A stretch of DNA of 64,000 bases from an uncultured Collinsella sp. (GTDB lineage Bacteria > Actinomycetota > Coriobacteriia > Coriobacteriales > Coriobacteriaceae), in contig UQLB01000008.1 in assembly GCA_900541725.1 (NCBI GenBank), forward strand, positions 1-64,000. The letters run 5' to 3'. This document shows, in pieces, positions 14,573 through 23,788 of this stretch. Within the stretch, counting starts at the first letter, position 1, and each line of letters opens with the position of its first letter. The position numbers and the translations under genes were made by a program. The notes beneath the pieces were generated by a model that was given only the letters and a program-made list of their open reading frames with translations, did not search any database and was not told the DNA's origin.

Positions 14573-16672
14573 ATGGCTAAGCCTAAGTACAAGCTTTCCG
14601 ATACCCGTAACATCGGCATCATGGCCCACATCGATGCTGGTAAGACCACCACGACCGAGCGTATTCTTTACTACACCGGTAAGACCCACAAGATCGGTGA
14701 GGTCCATGAGGGCGCTGCCACCATGGACTGGATGGTTCAGGAGCAGGAGCGCGGCGTAACCATTACCTCCGCTGCTACCACGTGCTTCTGGAACAAGGAC
14801 GGTAAGGACTACCGCATCCAGATCATCGACACCCCGGGCCACGTTGACTTCACCGCCGAGGTCGAGCGCTGCCTGCGCGTCCTCGATGGCGCTGTCGCCG
14901 TCTTCGACGCCGTTGCCGGCGTTCAGCCCCAGTCTGAGACCGTTTGGCGTCAGGCTTCCACCTTCAACGTCCCCCGCATCGCCTTCATCAACAAGTATGA
15001 CCGCGTGGGCGCCGACTTCTTCAACGCTATCGAGACCATGAAGGATCGTCTCGACGCTAACGCCGTGGCCGCTCAGGTCCCGATGGGCGCCGAGGACAAC
15101 TTCTGGGGCGTCATCGACCTGGTCACCATGACTGCATGGGACTTCAAGGCCGACGACAAGGGCATGACCTACCCCGAGCCGATGGACGAGATCCCGGCTG
15201 AGTTTGCCGACATCGCTGCCACCAAGCGCGAGGAGCTCCTCGACGCTGCTGCCAGCTTTGACGACGAGCTCATGGAGAAGATCCTCATGGAGGAGGACTT
15301 CACCGTCGAGGAGCTCAAGGCTGCTCTGCGCAAGGGTGTTCTGGCCAACGAGCTCAACCTCGTCTTCGTGGGCTCCGCCTACAAGAACAAGGGCGTTCAG
15401 GAGCTGCTCGACGCTGTCGTCGACTACCTGCCCAGCCCGCTCGACGTCGAGGCCGTCACCGGTACCGATCCGGACACCGGCGAGGAGATCCAGCGTCATC
15501 CTTCCTTCGACGAGCCCTTCTCCGGCCTGGTCTTCAAGATCATGACCGACCCGTTCGTCGGTAAGCTCACCTACGTCCGCGTTTACTCCGGCCGCGCCGA
15601 GTCCGGCTCCTACGTGGTCAACGCTTCCAACGGTCAGCGCGAGCGTCTCGGCCGCATCCTCGAGATGAACGCCGCCGAGCGTATCGACCGTGACGACGCT
15701 GCCGCCGGCGACATCGTCGCTTGCGTCGGCTTCAAGAACTCCACCACCGGTGACACCCTGTGCGCCGAGGGCAAGGAGATTGTTCTCGAGAAGATCGAGT
15801 TCGCTAAGCCCGTTATCGACGTTGCCATCGAGCCCAAGACCAAGGCCGAGCAGGACAAGATGTCCCTGGCTCTGACCAAGCTCGCCGAGGAGGACCCGAC
15901 CTTCCAGGTGTCCACCAACCACGAGACCGGCCAGACCATCATCGCCGGCATGGGCGAGCTGCACCTCGAGATCATCGTCGACCGTCTGCTCCGTGAGTTC
16001 AAGGTTGACGCTAACGTTGGTAAGCCCCAGGTCGCTTACCGCGAGACCGCTGGTCACGACGTCGAGAAGGCTGAGGGCAAGTTCGTCCGTCAGTCCGGCG
16101 GTCGCGGTCAGTACGGCCACGCCGTCATCAAGCTCGAGAAGATGGAGGAGGGCTTCGGCTACGAGTTCGTCAACGCTATCGTCGGCGGCGTCGTGCCCAA
16201 GGAGTACATCCCGTCCATCGACAAGGGCATCCAGGAGGCCCTGAACACCGGTGTTATCGCCGGCTTCCCGGTCCTCGACGTTAAGGTCACCCTGTTCGAC
16301 GGTTCTTACCACGAGGTCGACTCCTCCGAGGCCGCCTTCAAGATCGCCGGTTCCATGGCTATCAAGGACGCCCTCAAGAAGTCCGATCCGCAGCTGCTCG
16401 AGCCGATCATGGCTGTCGAGGTTGAGACCCCCGAGCAGTACATGGGCGACGTTATGGGCAACCTCTCCGGTCGCCGCGGCAAGATCGAGGGCATGGAGGA
16501 TCGCAAGAACAGCAAGCTCATCCGTGCCAAGGTGCCGCTGGGCGAGATGTTCGGTTACGCTACCGACCTTCGCTCCCAGACCCAGGGCCGTGCATCCTAC
16601 ACGATGCAGTTCGACTCTTATGAGCCCGCGCCCAAGTCCATCGTGGACGAGGTCATGAGCAAGAACGCCTAA
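14573..16672 (+). CDS. fusA: Elongation factor G
   Basis: 699 residues, standard EF-G length. This translational GTPase drives translocation of tRNA and mRNA and helps ribosome recycling. G1 (AHIDAGKTT), the switch-I region with RGVTITSAATT, G3 (DTPGH) and G4 (NKYD, where the classical form is NKMD) are seen in order, followed by domain II, domain III and the domain IV SGGRGQYGH loop. The tuf gene that usually follows is absent; rpsJ comes next after 60 bases without a terminator. Confidence 0.98.
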   Translation: MAKPKYKLSDTRNIGIMAHIDAGKTTTTERILYYTGKTHKIGEVHEGAATMDWMVQEQERGVTITSAATTCFWNKDGKDYRIQIIDTPGHVDFTAEVERCLRVLDGAVAVFDAVAGVQPQSETVWRQASTFNVPRIAFINKYDRVGADFFNAIETMKDRLDANAVAAQVPMGAEDNFWGVIDLVTMTAWDFKADDKGMTYPEPMDEIPAEFADIAATKREELLDAAASFDDELMEKILMEEDFTVEELKAALRKGVLANELNLVFVGSAYKNKGVQELLDAVVDYLPSPLDVEAVTGTDPDTGEEIQRHPSFDEPFSGLVFKIMTDPFVGKLTYVRVYSGRAESGSYVVNASNGQRERLGRILEMNAAERIDRDDAAAGDIVACVGFKNSTTGDTLCAEGKEIVLEKIEFAKPVIDVAIEPKTKAEQDKMSLALTKLAEEDPTFQVSTNHETGQTIIAGMGELHLEIIVDRLLREFKVDANVGKPQVAYRETAGHDVEKAEGKFVRQSGGRGQYGHAVIKLEKMEEGFGYEFVNAIVGGVVPKEYIPSIDKGIQEALNTGVIAGFPVLDVKVTLFDGSYHEVDSSEAAFKIAGSMAIKDALKKSDPQLLEPIMAVEVETPEQYMGDVMGNLSGRRGKIEGMEDRKNSKLIRAKVPLGEMFGYATDLRSQTQGRASYTMQFDSYEPAPKSIVDEVMSKNA

Positions 16673-16732
16673 GTTCGAGCTCCCTGTTACGTAATCCGCG
16701 AGAACATCTCTCGCACTCTTTGGAGGTTTAAG

Positions 16733-17041
16733 TTGGCTACCCAGAAGATCCGCATTCGCCTCAAGGGCTATGATCACGAGGTCGTCGATCAGTCCGCGAA
16801 GCTCATCGTCGAGACCGCTCAGAAGACCGGCGCTCGCGTTTCCGGTCCTGTCCCCCTGCCCACCGAGCGCAACCTGTACACGGTTATCCGCTCGCCGCAC
16901 GTGAACAAGGACTCCCGTGAGCAGTTCGAGATGCGCACCCACAAGCGCCTCATCGACATCCTCGACCCCACCTCGGGCACCGTTGATTCGCTCATGCGTC
17001 TCGACCTCCCCGCTGGCGTCGACATCGACATCAAGCTCTAA
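16733..17041 (+). CDS. rpsJ: 30S ribosomal protein S10 / NusE
   Basis: 102 residues. S10 belongs to the 30S head and also acts as NusE in antitermination. It starts with TTG after a perfect GGAGG and begins ATQKIRIRLKGYDHEVVDQS, as is standard. It is the last gene of the rpsL operon here and is closed by a terminator, so it is separated by about 14 kb from rplC, its usual next neighbour in the S10 operon. Confidence 0.98.
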   Translation: MATQKIRIRLKGYDHEVVDQSAKLIVETAQKTGARVSGPVPLPTERNLYTVIRSPHVNKDSREQFEMRTHKRLIDILDPTSGTVDSLMRLDLPAGVDIDIKL

Positions 17042-17062
17042 GCGATATCACTCATAGCTTAT

Positions 17063-17099
17063 AGAGCCCCGCTGCCATCTTGGTAGCGGGGCTCTTTTG
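17063..17099 (+). terminator. Terminator after rpsJ
   Basis: AGAGCCCCGCT pairs with AGCGGGGCTCT around a short loop, followed by TTTTG. Confidence 0.92.
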
Positions 17100-17157
17100 T
17101 TTTGAGTTTAGATTTTGGGATAGCGAATTCGTCTGCCGAGCTGATGGCTGCGGCGCC

Positions 17158-17934
17158 CTATTCGCTCAGGGGGCGCAAGGACGCTTCTTCGAAGTGGAAG
17201 ACGCACAAGCCGCTCTCGGTCTCAATGCTTGCGCGGCCGCAATCGTCGACCGTTCTAAATATGCCTCGTGCCAGCTCGTCTCCAGCGGGGGAGCGGGCGA
17301 TAACGTGCTTCCCGATCCAATTAAGGTGGGCGATATATTCGTCGTGGACGGGCGCGAGCGGACCGGCGTCTTCTTCCTTGGCGTTGAGGCGCTCTGCCCA
17401 GGTATCTACAGCGTCTATAACTGCGTGATAGACCTCATCGAGGAGCATGTCGACGGCGGGAACGCTCTCGTTGAGGTCCGAGAGGCCAATTGCCGCCAGG
17501 CCGCCATCGGGCACCTCTTGGGGCGTGTAGTTTACGTTGACACCAATGCCGCAGACGGCGAAAGGTTTGCCTTCGTTATCGCGTGCGGCCTCGACCAGAA
17601 TGCCGCCGAGCTTGCGTCCTCGCGCGACCAGGTCGTTGGGCCATTTGAGGCCAATCTCGTTTGCAAGACCCTGCTTTTCGAGTGCTTCGAGCACCGCTAG
17701 GCCGCTGACGGCGGCAAGACCAGAGTACTTTGCGGGATTAACGCATGGACGCAGGACAATCGAAAGCAATAGGTTGCCGGCGGTTGAATCCCACTTGTGG
17801 CCGCGCCGGCCGCGTCCTGCCGTTTGCGCGCGGGCGGCAAGTCCTGTGCCGTGCGGCGCACCCTGTTTTCCTGCCTCGAGCAGGTCATCGTTGGTCGATC
17901 CGGTTACGTCGACTATCGTTAATTTGGCATCCAT
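17158..17934 (-). CDS. birA: Biotin--[acetyl-CoA-carboxylase] ligase
   Basis: 258 residues. It joins biotin, through biotinyl-AMP, to the lysine of AccB, whose gene lies in the operon that diverges from this one. The catalytic signature GSTNDD, the biotinyl-AMP loop AGRGRRGHKW and the KWPNDLV motif are present. The N-terminal winged-helix DNA-binding domain of the E. coli protein is missing, so this is a ligase without the repressor function. It starts with ATG at 17934 and ends at the rpsJ terminator in a convergent arrangement. Confidence 0.94.
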   Translation of the reverse strand: MDAKLTIVDVTGSTNDDLLEAGKQGAPHGTGLAARAQTAGRGRRGHKWDSTAGNLLLSIVLRPCVNPAKYSGLAAVSGLAVLEALEKQGLANEIGLKWPNDLVARGRKLGGILVEAARDNEGKPFAVCGIGVNVNYTPQEVPDGGLAAIGLSDLNESVPAVDMLLDEVYHAVIDAVDTWAERLNAKEEDAGPLAPVHDEYIAHLNWIGKHVIARSPAGDELARGIFRTVDDCGRASIETESGLCVFHFEEASLRPLSE

Positions 17935-18035
17935 AACGGTTGCTACCTCCTAAGTTAATAAGGCAATCGCGTAATGGTGTCGAGAGATAGACACAATGTG
18001 AAGCCTTTGTCGCATTTGGACAATTTAATGTTAAC

Positions 18036-18093
18036 ACGTCAACAAAGACTGAAATGCGTTATCCTCTCTTGGTCGATGTAAATACGTCAACAA
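18036..18093. promoter_or_regulatory. Direct repeats upstream of the fatty-acid operon (candidate operator)
   Basis: ACGTCAACAA occurs at 18036-18045 and again at 18084-18093, 48 bases apart, with a possible -10 TATCCT (18060-18065) between them. The first copy would lie on the -35 region, the second just before the fabH ribosome binding site. This fits repressor binding, but the protein is unknown. Confidence 0.45.
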
Positions 18094-18110
18094 CTCAAAG
18101 GAGGTTAGTG

Positions 18111-19070
18111 ATGGGTTTCACGATTCTTGGAACAGGCTCGGCGCTTCCTGAACGCAGTGTTTCCAATGACGAGCTGTCTGAGTTCCTCGATACCTCGGAT
18201 GAGTGGATTTTTACCCGCACGGGTATCAAGAGCCGCCACGTCTGCACCACCGAGTCACTTGACGACCTTGCCGTAGCGGCGAGTGAGCGGGCACTCCAGG
18301 TGTCCGGAATCGACGCGAGCCAGCTGGATCTGATCGTCTGCTCGACGACGACGGGTGACCACCTTGTTCCCGCCGAGGCGTGTGCCGTTGCTGAGCGACT
18401 AGGCGCGACGTGCCCTGCCTTTGATGTCTCGGCGGCTTGTGCCGGCTTCGTATTTGCGCTCGATGTCGCCGAGGGCTATATCGCCCGCGGTCGCGCCGAG
18501 CGCGTGCTTGTCGTTGCTGCCGAGCAGATGACGCGCGCGCTCGACTGGACCGACCGTGCCACCTGCGTGCTCTTTGGCGATGGGGCAGGCGCCGCAGTGA
18601 TTGAGGCTGGGGGAGACAGTCCCCTTGCCGTTGAGCTTTCGACGGCGCCCGACGTCGAGACGTTGCGCGTTCCCGGTCTGGTCGGTACCTCGCCGTTTAA
18701 GGCTTCCGCAGATAGCGCGAGCGTGCTGTCCATGAATGGCCGCCGCGTGTTCAAGTTCGGCGTCAACGCCATCTGCGACACGGTCCATAAGCTTGCGATC
18801 GATGCGGGCATTTTGGTCGAAGACATCGATCATTTTGTATTCCATCAGGCTAACGAACGAATCCTGAGCCAGGCGGTCAAGCGCCTGGGCGTGCCGGACG
18901 AGCGCGTGGTTCGCACGTTGCGCGAGACCGGCAACATTTCGAGCGCATGCATTCCGCTTGCCCTCGACCGGCTGGCAAACGCCGGTGCACTTCACACAGG
19001 CGACACCATCGCCTTGGTTGGATTTGGCGCCGGTCTGGATATAGGTGGCTATCTGCTTCGTTGGAAGTAG
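18111..19070 (+). CDS. fabH: 3-oxoacyl-[acyl-carrier-protein] synthase III
   Basis: 319 residues. It starts fatty-acid synthesis by condensing acetyl-CoA (or a branched starter) with malonyl-ACP. The catalytic triad is visible: Cys110 in SAACAGF, the His of FHQANERI and the Asn of GNISSA. The start at 18111 is set by AAAGGAGG upstream; the frame opens earlier at 18054, but those residues do not resemble FabH. First gene of a ten-gene type II fatty-acid operon. Confidence 0.96.
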   Translation: MGFTILGTGSALPERSVSNDELSEFLDTSDEWIFTRTGIKSRHVCTTESLDDLAVAASERALQVSGIDASQLDLIVCSTTTGDHLVPAEACAVAERLGATCPAFDVSAACAGFVFALDVAEGYIARGRAERVLVVAAEQMTRALDWTDRATCVLFGDGAGAAVIEAGGDSPLAVELSTAPDVETLRVPGLVGTSPFKASADSASVLSMNGRRVFKFGVNAICDTVHKLAIDAGILVEDIDHFVFHQANERILSQAVKRLGVPDERVVRTLRETGNISSACIPLALDRLANAGALHTGDTIALVGFGAGLDIGGYLLRWK

Positions 19071-19122
19071 TCGCACATAGGAAATAAAAACGCCCCTAGG
19101 GCACAAACAAAGGAGAACTACC

Positions 19123-19359
19123 ATGGCAGATCAGAAGACCTTCGAGCGCGTTTGCGACGTTATCCGCGAGACCGCCGGTCTTGACGATGTCGAGATGAAG
19201 CCCGAGTCCACGCTCGAGGAGATTGGTCTCGACAGCCTGGGCACCGTCGAGATCCTCGTTGCCGTCGAGGACGAGTTTGGCATCCAGCTCGATACCGAGG
19301 AGAACCCCAAGACGGTCGGCGAGTTCGCCGATACGGTCGAGGCGGCATTGGAGAAGTAG
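19123..19359 (+). CDS. acpP: Acyl carrier protein
   Basis: 78 residues. It carries growing acyl chains on a 4'-phosphopantetheine arm attached to Ser38 in the motif GLDSLGTVE. The four-helix acidic protein is of normal length. AAAGGAG precedes the ATG; fabK follows after only 2 bases, so the two are probably translated together. Confidence 0.97.
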   Translation: MADQKTFERVCDVIRETAGLDDVEMKPESTLEEIGLDSLGTVEILVAVEDEFGIQLDTEENPKTVGEFADTVEAALEK

Positions 19360-19361
19360 AG

Positions 19362-20306
19362 ATGCTCAAGACTCCTCTCTGCGATCTGCTCGGCATCGAA
19401 AAGCCCGTGTTCCAGGGCGGTATGGCCTGGATTGCCGATGCCTCGCTGGCGTCCGCAGTGTCCGAGGCGGGTGGCTTAGGCATCATCGCGGCCATGAACG
19501 CCGACGCCAACTGGCTTCGCGACCAGATTCATGAGCTGCGCGCCAGGACGGATAAGCCCTTTGGCGTCAACGTCATGCTCATGAGCCCGTTTGCCGACGA
19601 GGTCGCGCAGGTCGTGATTGACGAGCGAGTGCCGGTCGTCGTGACGGGCGCCGGCAATCCCGCCAAGTACATGAAGGCGTGGAACGAGGCGGGCATCAAG
19701 GTCATCCCGGTCGTTGCCTCGGTGGCGCTGGCGCGCCTCGTGGCACGTCGCGGAGCCACGGCGGTTGTTGCCGAGGGTACCGAATCGGGCGGCCATATTG
19801 GCGAGACCTCGACGATGGCACTGGTGCCGCAGGTCGTCGATGCGGTTGACATTCCCGTCGTGGCCGCCGGCGGTATTGCCGACGGCCGCGGCGTGGCGGC
19901 CGCCTTTATGCTGGGCGCCGAAGGCGTGCAAGTGGGTACGCGCTTTCTGGTCGCAGACGAGTGCACCGTCTCGGAGCAGTACAAAGAGATGGTCCTGAAG
20001 GCCAACGACACTTCGACGCGTGCGACCGGTCGCTCGACGGGACATCCAGTGCGCGCCCTCAAGAGCCCCTTCACCAACGCCTATGCCAAGAGCGAGGGTT
20101 CCGGCGCGAGTGCCGAGGAGCTCGGTGCTATGGGAACCGGTGCGCTGCGTAAGGCCGCCAAGGACGGCAACTACGAAGAGGGTTCGTTTTTGTGTGGACA
20201 GATTGCCGGCATGGTCAACGAGCGCCAGAGCGCACGCGAAATCGTTGACGACCTGGTCGATGGCGCCGAGCGCGTCCTGAAGGGTGCGTGCGCATGGGTG
20301 GCGTAG
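19362..20306 (+). CDS. fabK: Enoyl-[acyl-carrier-protein] reductase II (FMN-dependent)
   Basis: 314 residues. A flavoprotein of the nitronate monooxygenase/FabK TIM-barrel family that reduces trans-2-enoyl-ACP with NAD(P)H in the last step of each elongation cycle. The N-terminal PVFQGGMAWIADASLA, the EGTESGGHIG loop and the VVAAGGIADGRG phosphate-binding segment identify it. No FabI is seen in the operon, so FabK is presumably the main enoyl reductase, which would predict poor triclosan sensitivity. It overlaps fabD by 13 bases. Confidence 0.95.
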   Translation: MLKTPLCDLLGIEKPVFQGGMAWIADASLASAVSEAGGLGIIAAMNADANWLRDQIHELRARTDKPFGVNVMLMSPFADEVAQVVIDERVPVVVTGAGNPAKYMKAWNEAGIKVIPVVASVALARLVARRGATAVVAEGTESGGHIGETSTMALVPQVVDAVDIPVVAAGGIADGRGVAAAFMLGAEGVQVGTRFLVADECTVSEQYKEMVLKANDTSTRATGRSTGHPVRALKSPFTNAYAKSEGSGASAEELGAMGTGALRKAAKDGNYEEGSFLCGQIAGMVNERQSAREIVDDLVDGAERVLKGACAWVA

Positions 20307-21220
20307 CGTTTTTGTTTGCCGGCCAGGGTGCCCAGCACCCCGCGATGGGCGTCGACTTGATCGAGACATCGCCGGCGGCTGCCGAGGTGTTCGCCATTGC
20401 CGATGAGGTGCGCCCGGGGACGAGCGAGCAGTGCCGGAGCGCCTCCAAGGAGGAGCTCTCGCAGACCGAGAACACGCAGCCTTGCGTGTTCGTGCACGAC
20501 TTGGCTGTCGCCGTCGCCCTGCGCGAGCGCGGCGTGGTGCCTGCCGCCTGTGCGGGATTCTCGCTGGGCGAGGTCGCTGCACTCACCTTTGCGGGGGCAT
20601 TCGATACGCGAGCGGGTTTTGAGCTCGTGTGTGAGCGCGCGGCATTGATGGCCACGGCGGCCGAGCGTCACCCCGGCGGCATGCGCGCCGTCATCAAACT
20701 TGATGCTGCGCAAGTCGAGAACCTGGCTGCGCAGGCCGGCGAGGACTGCTGGCCGGTCAACTACAACAGTCCCCAGCAGACGGTTGTGGCCGGAGCGCCC
20801 GATGCGCTGCAGACCCTCGACGTCCTAGTAAAAGAGGCTGGCGGCCGCGCTATGAAAGTCGCGGTGTCGGGCGCATTTCATAGCCCCTATATGGCCGAGG
20901 CGACTGAGGGGCTGGCGACGTATATCCAAGCCGGCCACGCGCCGTCACCGCTGCTGATTCCGGTCATGGCAAATATGACGGCGGCGCCTTATCCGGCCGA
21001 CCCGCAGGCGGCATCGGAGGTGCTGGCCAACCAGGTGAGTCATGCCGTGCGCTGGGTCGACACGCTGCATGCTCTGCAGGATCAAGGCATCGACACGTTT
21101 ATTGAGGTCGGCCCCGGCAAAACGCTGTCCGGCCTGGTTAAGCGTACGCTGAGCGATGTTCGCGTGTATTCGTGCGAAACGGCCGAGCAGGTCGCAGCTA
21201 TTGCCGACGAGCTCGCATAG
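20294..21220 (+). CDS. fabD: Malonyl-CoA:acyl carrier protein transacylase
   Basis: About 308 residues. It loads malonate onto ACP. The nucleophile Ser is in GFSLGEVAAL; the early GQGAQ oxyanion motif and the catalytic His in GAFHSPYM are also present. ATG at 20294 (MGGVAFLFAGQGAQ) has a GAAGGG about 9 bases upstream and is preferred over GTG at 20288. It overlaps the end of fabK, which indicates coupled translation. Confidence 0.95.
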   Translation: MGGVAFLFAGQGAQHPAMGVDLIETSPAAAEVFAIADEVRPGTSEQCRSASKEELSQTENTQPCVFVHDLAVAVALRERGVVPAACAGFSLGEVAALTFAGAFDTRAGFELVCERAALMATAAERHPGGMRAVIKLDAAQVENLAAQAGEDCWPVNYNSPQQTVVAGAPDALQTLDVLVKEAGGRAMKVAVSGAFHSPYMAEATEGLATYIQAGHAPSPLLIPVMANMTAAPYPADPQAASEVLANQVSHAVRWVDTLHALQDQGIDTFIEVGPGKTLSGLVKRTLSDVRVYSCETAEQVAAIADELA

Positions 21221-21250
21221 TTCACAGGGCTGTAACCCGAAAGGAATGAC

Positions 21251-22024
21251 ATGGGCAACTTGAACAACAGCGCGCTCGAGCGCAACGACTCACGTCGCGT
21301 GGCGCTTGTCACGGGCGGCTCGCGCGGCATCGGTCGCGCTTGTGCCGTGGGTCTGGCGGAGGACGGCTTTGATATCGCCGTCGTCTATGCCGGTAGCGCA
21401 GATGCGGCGCGCGAGACGTGCGAAGCCTGTGAGGCGGCTGGCGCCACGGCGCGCGCATATCAATGTGACGTGGCCGACCCCGCCGCCGTCAACACTTGCG
21501 TGGAAACGGTCCTCAACGACTTTGGCTCCATTTGGGCGCTCGTCAACAACGCCGGCATCACCCGCGATGGCCTGCTCATGCGCATGGGCGATGACGCATT
21601 CGACCGCGTGCTCGATGTCAATCTCAAGGGAACATTCAACATGGCGCGCGCGCTCACCAAGACCTTTATGCGCCAGCGCGGCGGTTGCGTCGTCAACATG
21701 AGCTCGGTCGTGGGCCTGATGGGCAATGCCGGGCAAGCCAACTACGCTGCCTCCAAGGCGGGCGTGATAGGGCTTACCAAGGCGGTGGCGCGCGAGCTTG
21801 CGCCCCGCGGTGTACGAGTGAACGCGGTCGCCCCCGGGTTTGTCGAGACAGATATGACGGCAAAGCTCTCGGAGGAGGTGCGTACGGTAACCGAGGAACA
21901 GATTCCCCTTAAGCGTATGGCGCAGCCCGAAGAGGTGGCCGGTGTGGTGCGATTTTTAGTGAGCGATGCGGCTGCCTACATTACGGGTGAGGTCGTGCGC
22001 GTCGACGGCGGAATGGCGATGTAG
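21251..22024 (+). CDS. fabG: 3-oxoacyl-[acyl-carrier-protein] reductase
   Basis: 257 residues. A short-chain dehydrogenase that reduces 3-oxoacyl-ACP with NADPH. It has the GGSRGIGRA cofactor motif (about residues 23-31), NNAG, the catalytic Ser in NMSSVVG, and the YAASK tyrosine/lysine pair. The first 14 or so residues form a short extension before the Rossmann fold. AAAGGA is 5-6 bases before the ATG. Confidence 0.96.
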   Translation: MGNLNNSALERNDSRRVALVTGGSRGIGRACAVGLAEDGFDIAVVYAGSADAARETCEACEAAGATARAYQCDVADPAAVNTCVETVLNDFGSIWALVNNAGITRDGLLMRMGDDAFDRVLDVNLKGTFNMARALTKTFMRQRGGCVVNMSSVVGLMGNAGQANYAASKAGVIGLTKAVARELAPRGVRVNAVAPGFVETDMTAKLSEEVRTVTEEQIPLKRMAQPEEVAGVVRFLVSDAAAYITGEVVRVDGGMAM

Positions 22025-22060
22025 AAACCAGGGCCGAAGAACGGCTTGGATGAGGAGACC

Positions 22061-23311
22061 ATGATGGAACAGAGAGTTGCAATCACCGGTATCGGTGCCG
22101 TGTCGCCGCTCGGCAACACCGCGCTTGCCACCTGGGCGGCAATGTGTGCTGGCACGTGCGGCATCGGCCCGATCACGCACTTCGATACCGATGCGTTTGC
22201 CGTCAAGGTGGCGGCCGAGGTCAAGGGCTTTGACGGCAACGAGTACTTTGGCAAGCGTGACGCCAAGCATCTCGACCCCTGCGTTCAGTTTGCGATGGCG
22301 GCTTCGGACGAAGCCATGCACGATGCGGGCTTTGATGTCGAAGGCGCCATCGATCGCGAGCGCCTGGGCGTCTACGTGGGCTCGGGCGTGGGCGGCATGA
22401 CGACGCTCGTCGACAACGTCCATACGATTGCCGAACGTGGGCCCCGCCGCGCATCGCCCTATATGATCGCGATGATGATCCCCAACATGGCATCGGGCAA
22501 TATCGCAATCCGCCACAAGGCAAAGGGCCCGACCCTGCCCGTGGTGACCGCGTGCGCAACCTCGGCCCATGCGGTGGGCGAGGCGTTCCGCGCCATAAAG
22601 CACGGCTATGCCGACGCGATCCTCGCGGGCGGCGCCGAGGCCGCAATTATCCCCGATGCCGTTGCGGGCTTTACGTCCTGCCGCGCATTGACCACCAACC
22701 CTGATCCCGCGACGGCTTGCCGCCCGTTCGATGCAGACCGCGATGGCTTTGTGATGGGCGAGGGCGCCTGCGTGCTCGTGCTCGAGAGCATGGAACATGC
22801 GCAGGCGCGCGGTGCGCACATTTATGCCGAGGTCGTGGGCTACGGCAACACCGATGATGCCTATCACATCACGAGCCCTGATCCCGAGGCTGCCGGCATT
22901 GCCCGCGCGATATCGCTGGCGGTGACCGAGGGCGACGTCAGGCCTTCCGAGGGTCTCTACATCAATGCTCACGGCACATCGACCAAGCTCAACGATTCGT
23001 CCGAGACGGCGGGCATTAAGCGTGCGCTCGGCGAGGACGCGGCGCGCGCCGCGCACGTCTCGTCGACTAAGTCGATGACCGGCCACATGATCGGTGCCAC
23101 GGGCGCCATCGAGGTCATGGCCTGCGCCATGGCGCTCGAGCAGGGCGTGGTGCCGCCGACCATTAACTACCGCACGCCCGATCCCGCCTGCGATCTTGAC
23201 TACACGCCCAATCGCGCAGTTCGCGCCGACCTTACCTGGGCGCTTTCGACCAACCTAGGCTTTGGCGGGCACAATGCCGCCATCGCGCTGCGTAGATATA
23301 CGAGGAGCTAG
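22061..23311 (+). CDS. fabF: 3-oxoacyl-[acyl-carrier-protein] synthase II
   Basis: About 416 residues, full length for FabF. It elongates acyl-ACP with malonyl-ACP. The Cys-His-His triad is seen as VTACATS, NAHGTSTKLND and KSMTGHMIGATG. GAGGAG at 22052-22057 fits ATG at 22061 or 22064 better than an upstream TTG at 22046. The operon contains no fabB-like second copy. Confidence 0.96.
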   Translation: MMEQRVAITGIGAVSPLGNTALATWAAMCAGTCGIGPITHFDTDAFAVKVAAEVKGFDGNEYFGKRDAKHLDPCVQFAMAASDEAMHDAGFDVEGAIDRERLGVYVGSGVGGMTTLVDNVHTIAERGPRRASPYMIAMMIPNMASGNIAIRHKAKGPTLPVVTACATSAHAVGEAFRAIKHGYADAILAGGAEAAIIPDAVAGFTSCRALTTNPDPATACRPFDADRDGFVMGEGACVLVLESMEHAQARGAHIYAEVVGYGNTDDAYHITSPDPEAAGIARAISLAVTEGDVRPSEGLYINAHGTSTKLNDSSETAGIKRALGEDAARAAHVSSTKSMTGHMIGATGAIEVMACAMALEQGVVPPTINYRTPDPACDLDYTPNRAVRADLTWALSTNLGFGGHNAAIALRRYTRS

Positions 23312-23314
23312 AGC

Positions 23315-23788
23315 ATGGATTCCAAAAGACTTGCCGAGATAGCCGATGTGATGGAGGACCGCGGCCTCACGCGCGTGCGCGTTGAGGAGCCCGATGGCAC
23401 CGCGGTCGAACTCGAGCGCGCGAGCGCCGCGCAGCCGGTTGCCGTGCCCATGCCTATGCCGAGCGCTATGACCGCTCCAGTTGCAGCTCCCACAGTCGCG
23501 CCTGCCGCACCGGAGCCCGCCGCGCAGACACCTGCCGCCGCACCGGAGCCCAAGGGCACCGAGGTGACCGCTCCCATGGTCGGCGTTTTCTATGCTGCCC
23601 CGGCGCCGGGCGACGAGCCGTTTGTGCACGTGGGCTCTAAGGTCAAGGCCGGCGAGACCCTCTGCATCATCGAGGCCATGAAGGTTCTCAACGAGGTGAC
23701 GGCCGAGGCAGACGGCGAGGTGCTCGAGATCTGCGTGGCCGACGGCGACCTCGTGGAGTTTGGCAGCTGCCTCATGAGGATCGGATAG
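23315..23788 (+). CDS. accB: Biotin carboxyl carrier protein of acetyl-CoA carboxylase
   Basis: 157 residues. An N-terminal domain, an Ala/Pro-rich linker (about 40-80) and a C-terminal biotinyl domain with the attachment lysine K123 in EAMKVLNEV (E. coli has EAMKMMN). The thumb segment typical of AccB lies just before it. It is biotinylated by the BirA encoded divergently from this operon. It starts 3 bases after fabF. Confidence 0.95.
   Translation: MDSKRLAEIADVMEDRGLTRVRVEEPDGTAVELERASAAQPVAVPMPMPSAMTAPVAAPTVAPAAPEPAAQTPAAAPEPKGTEVTAPMVGVFYAAPAPGDEPFVHVGSKVKAGETLCIIEAMKVLNEVTAEADGEVLEICVADGDLVEFGSCLMRIG

Noticed and set aside
14555..16942. A 795-codon reverse frame opposite fusA
   Set aside because: Same mirror effect; the forward gene is EF-G without doubt.
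18054..18110. Upstream ATG as start of fabH
   Set aside because: The extra residues are not FabH-like, and AAAGGAGG directly precedes 18111.
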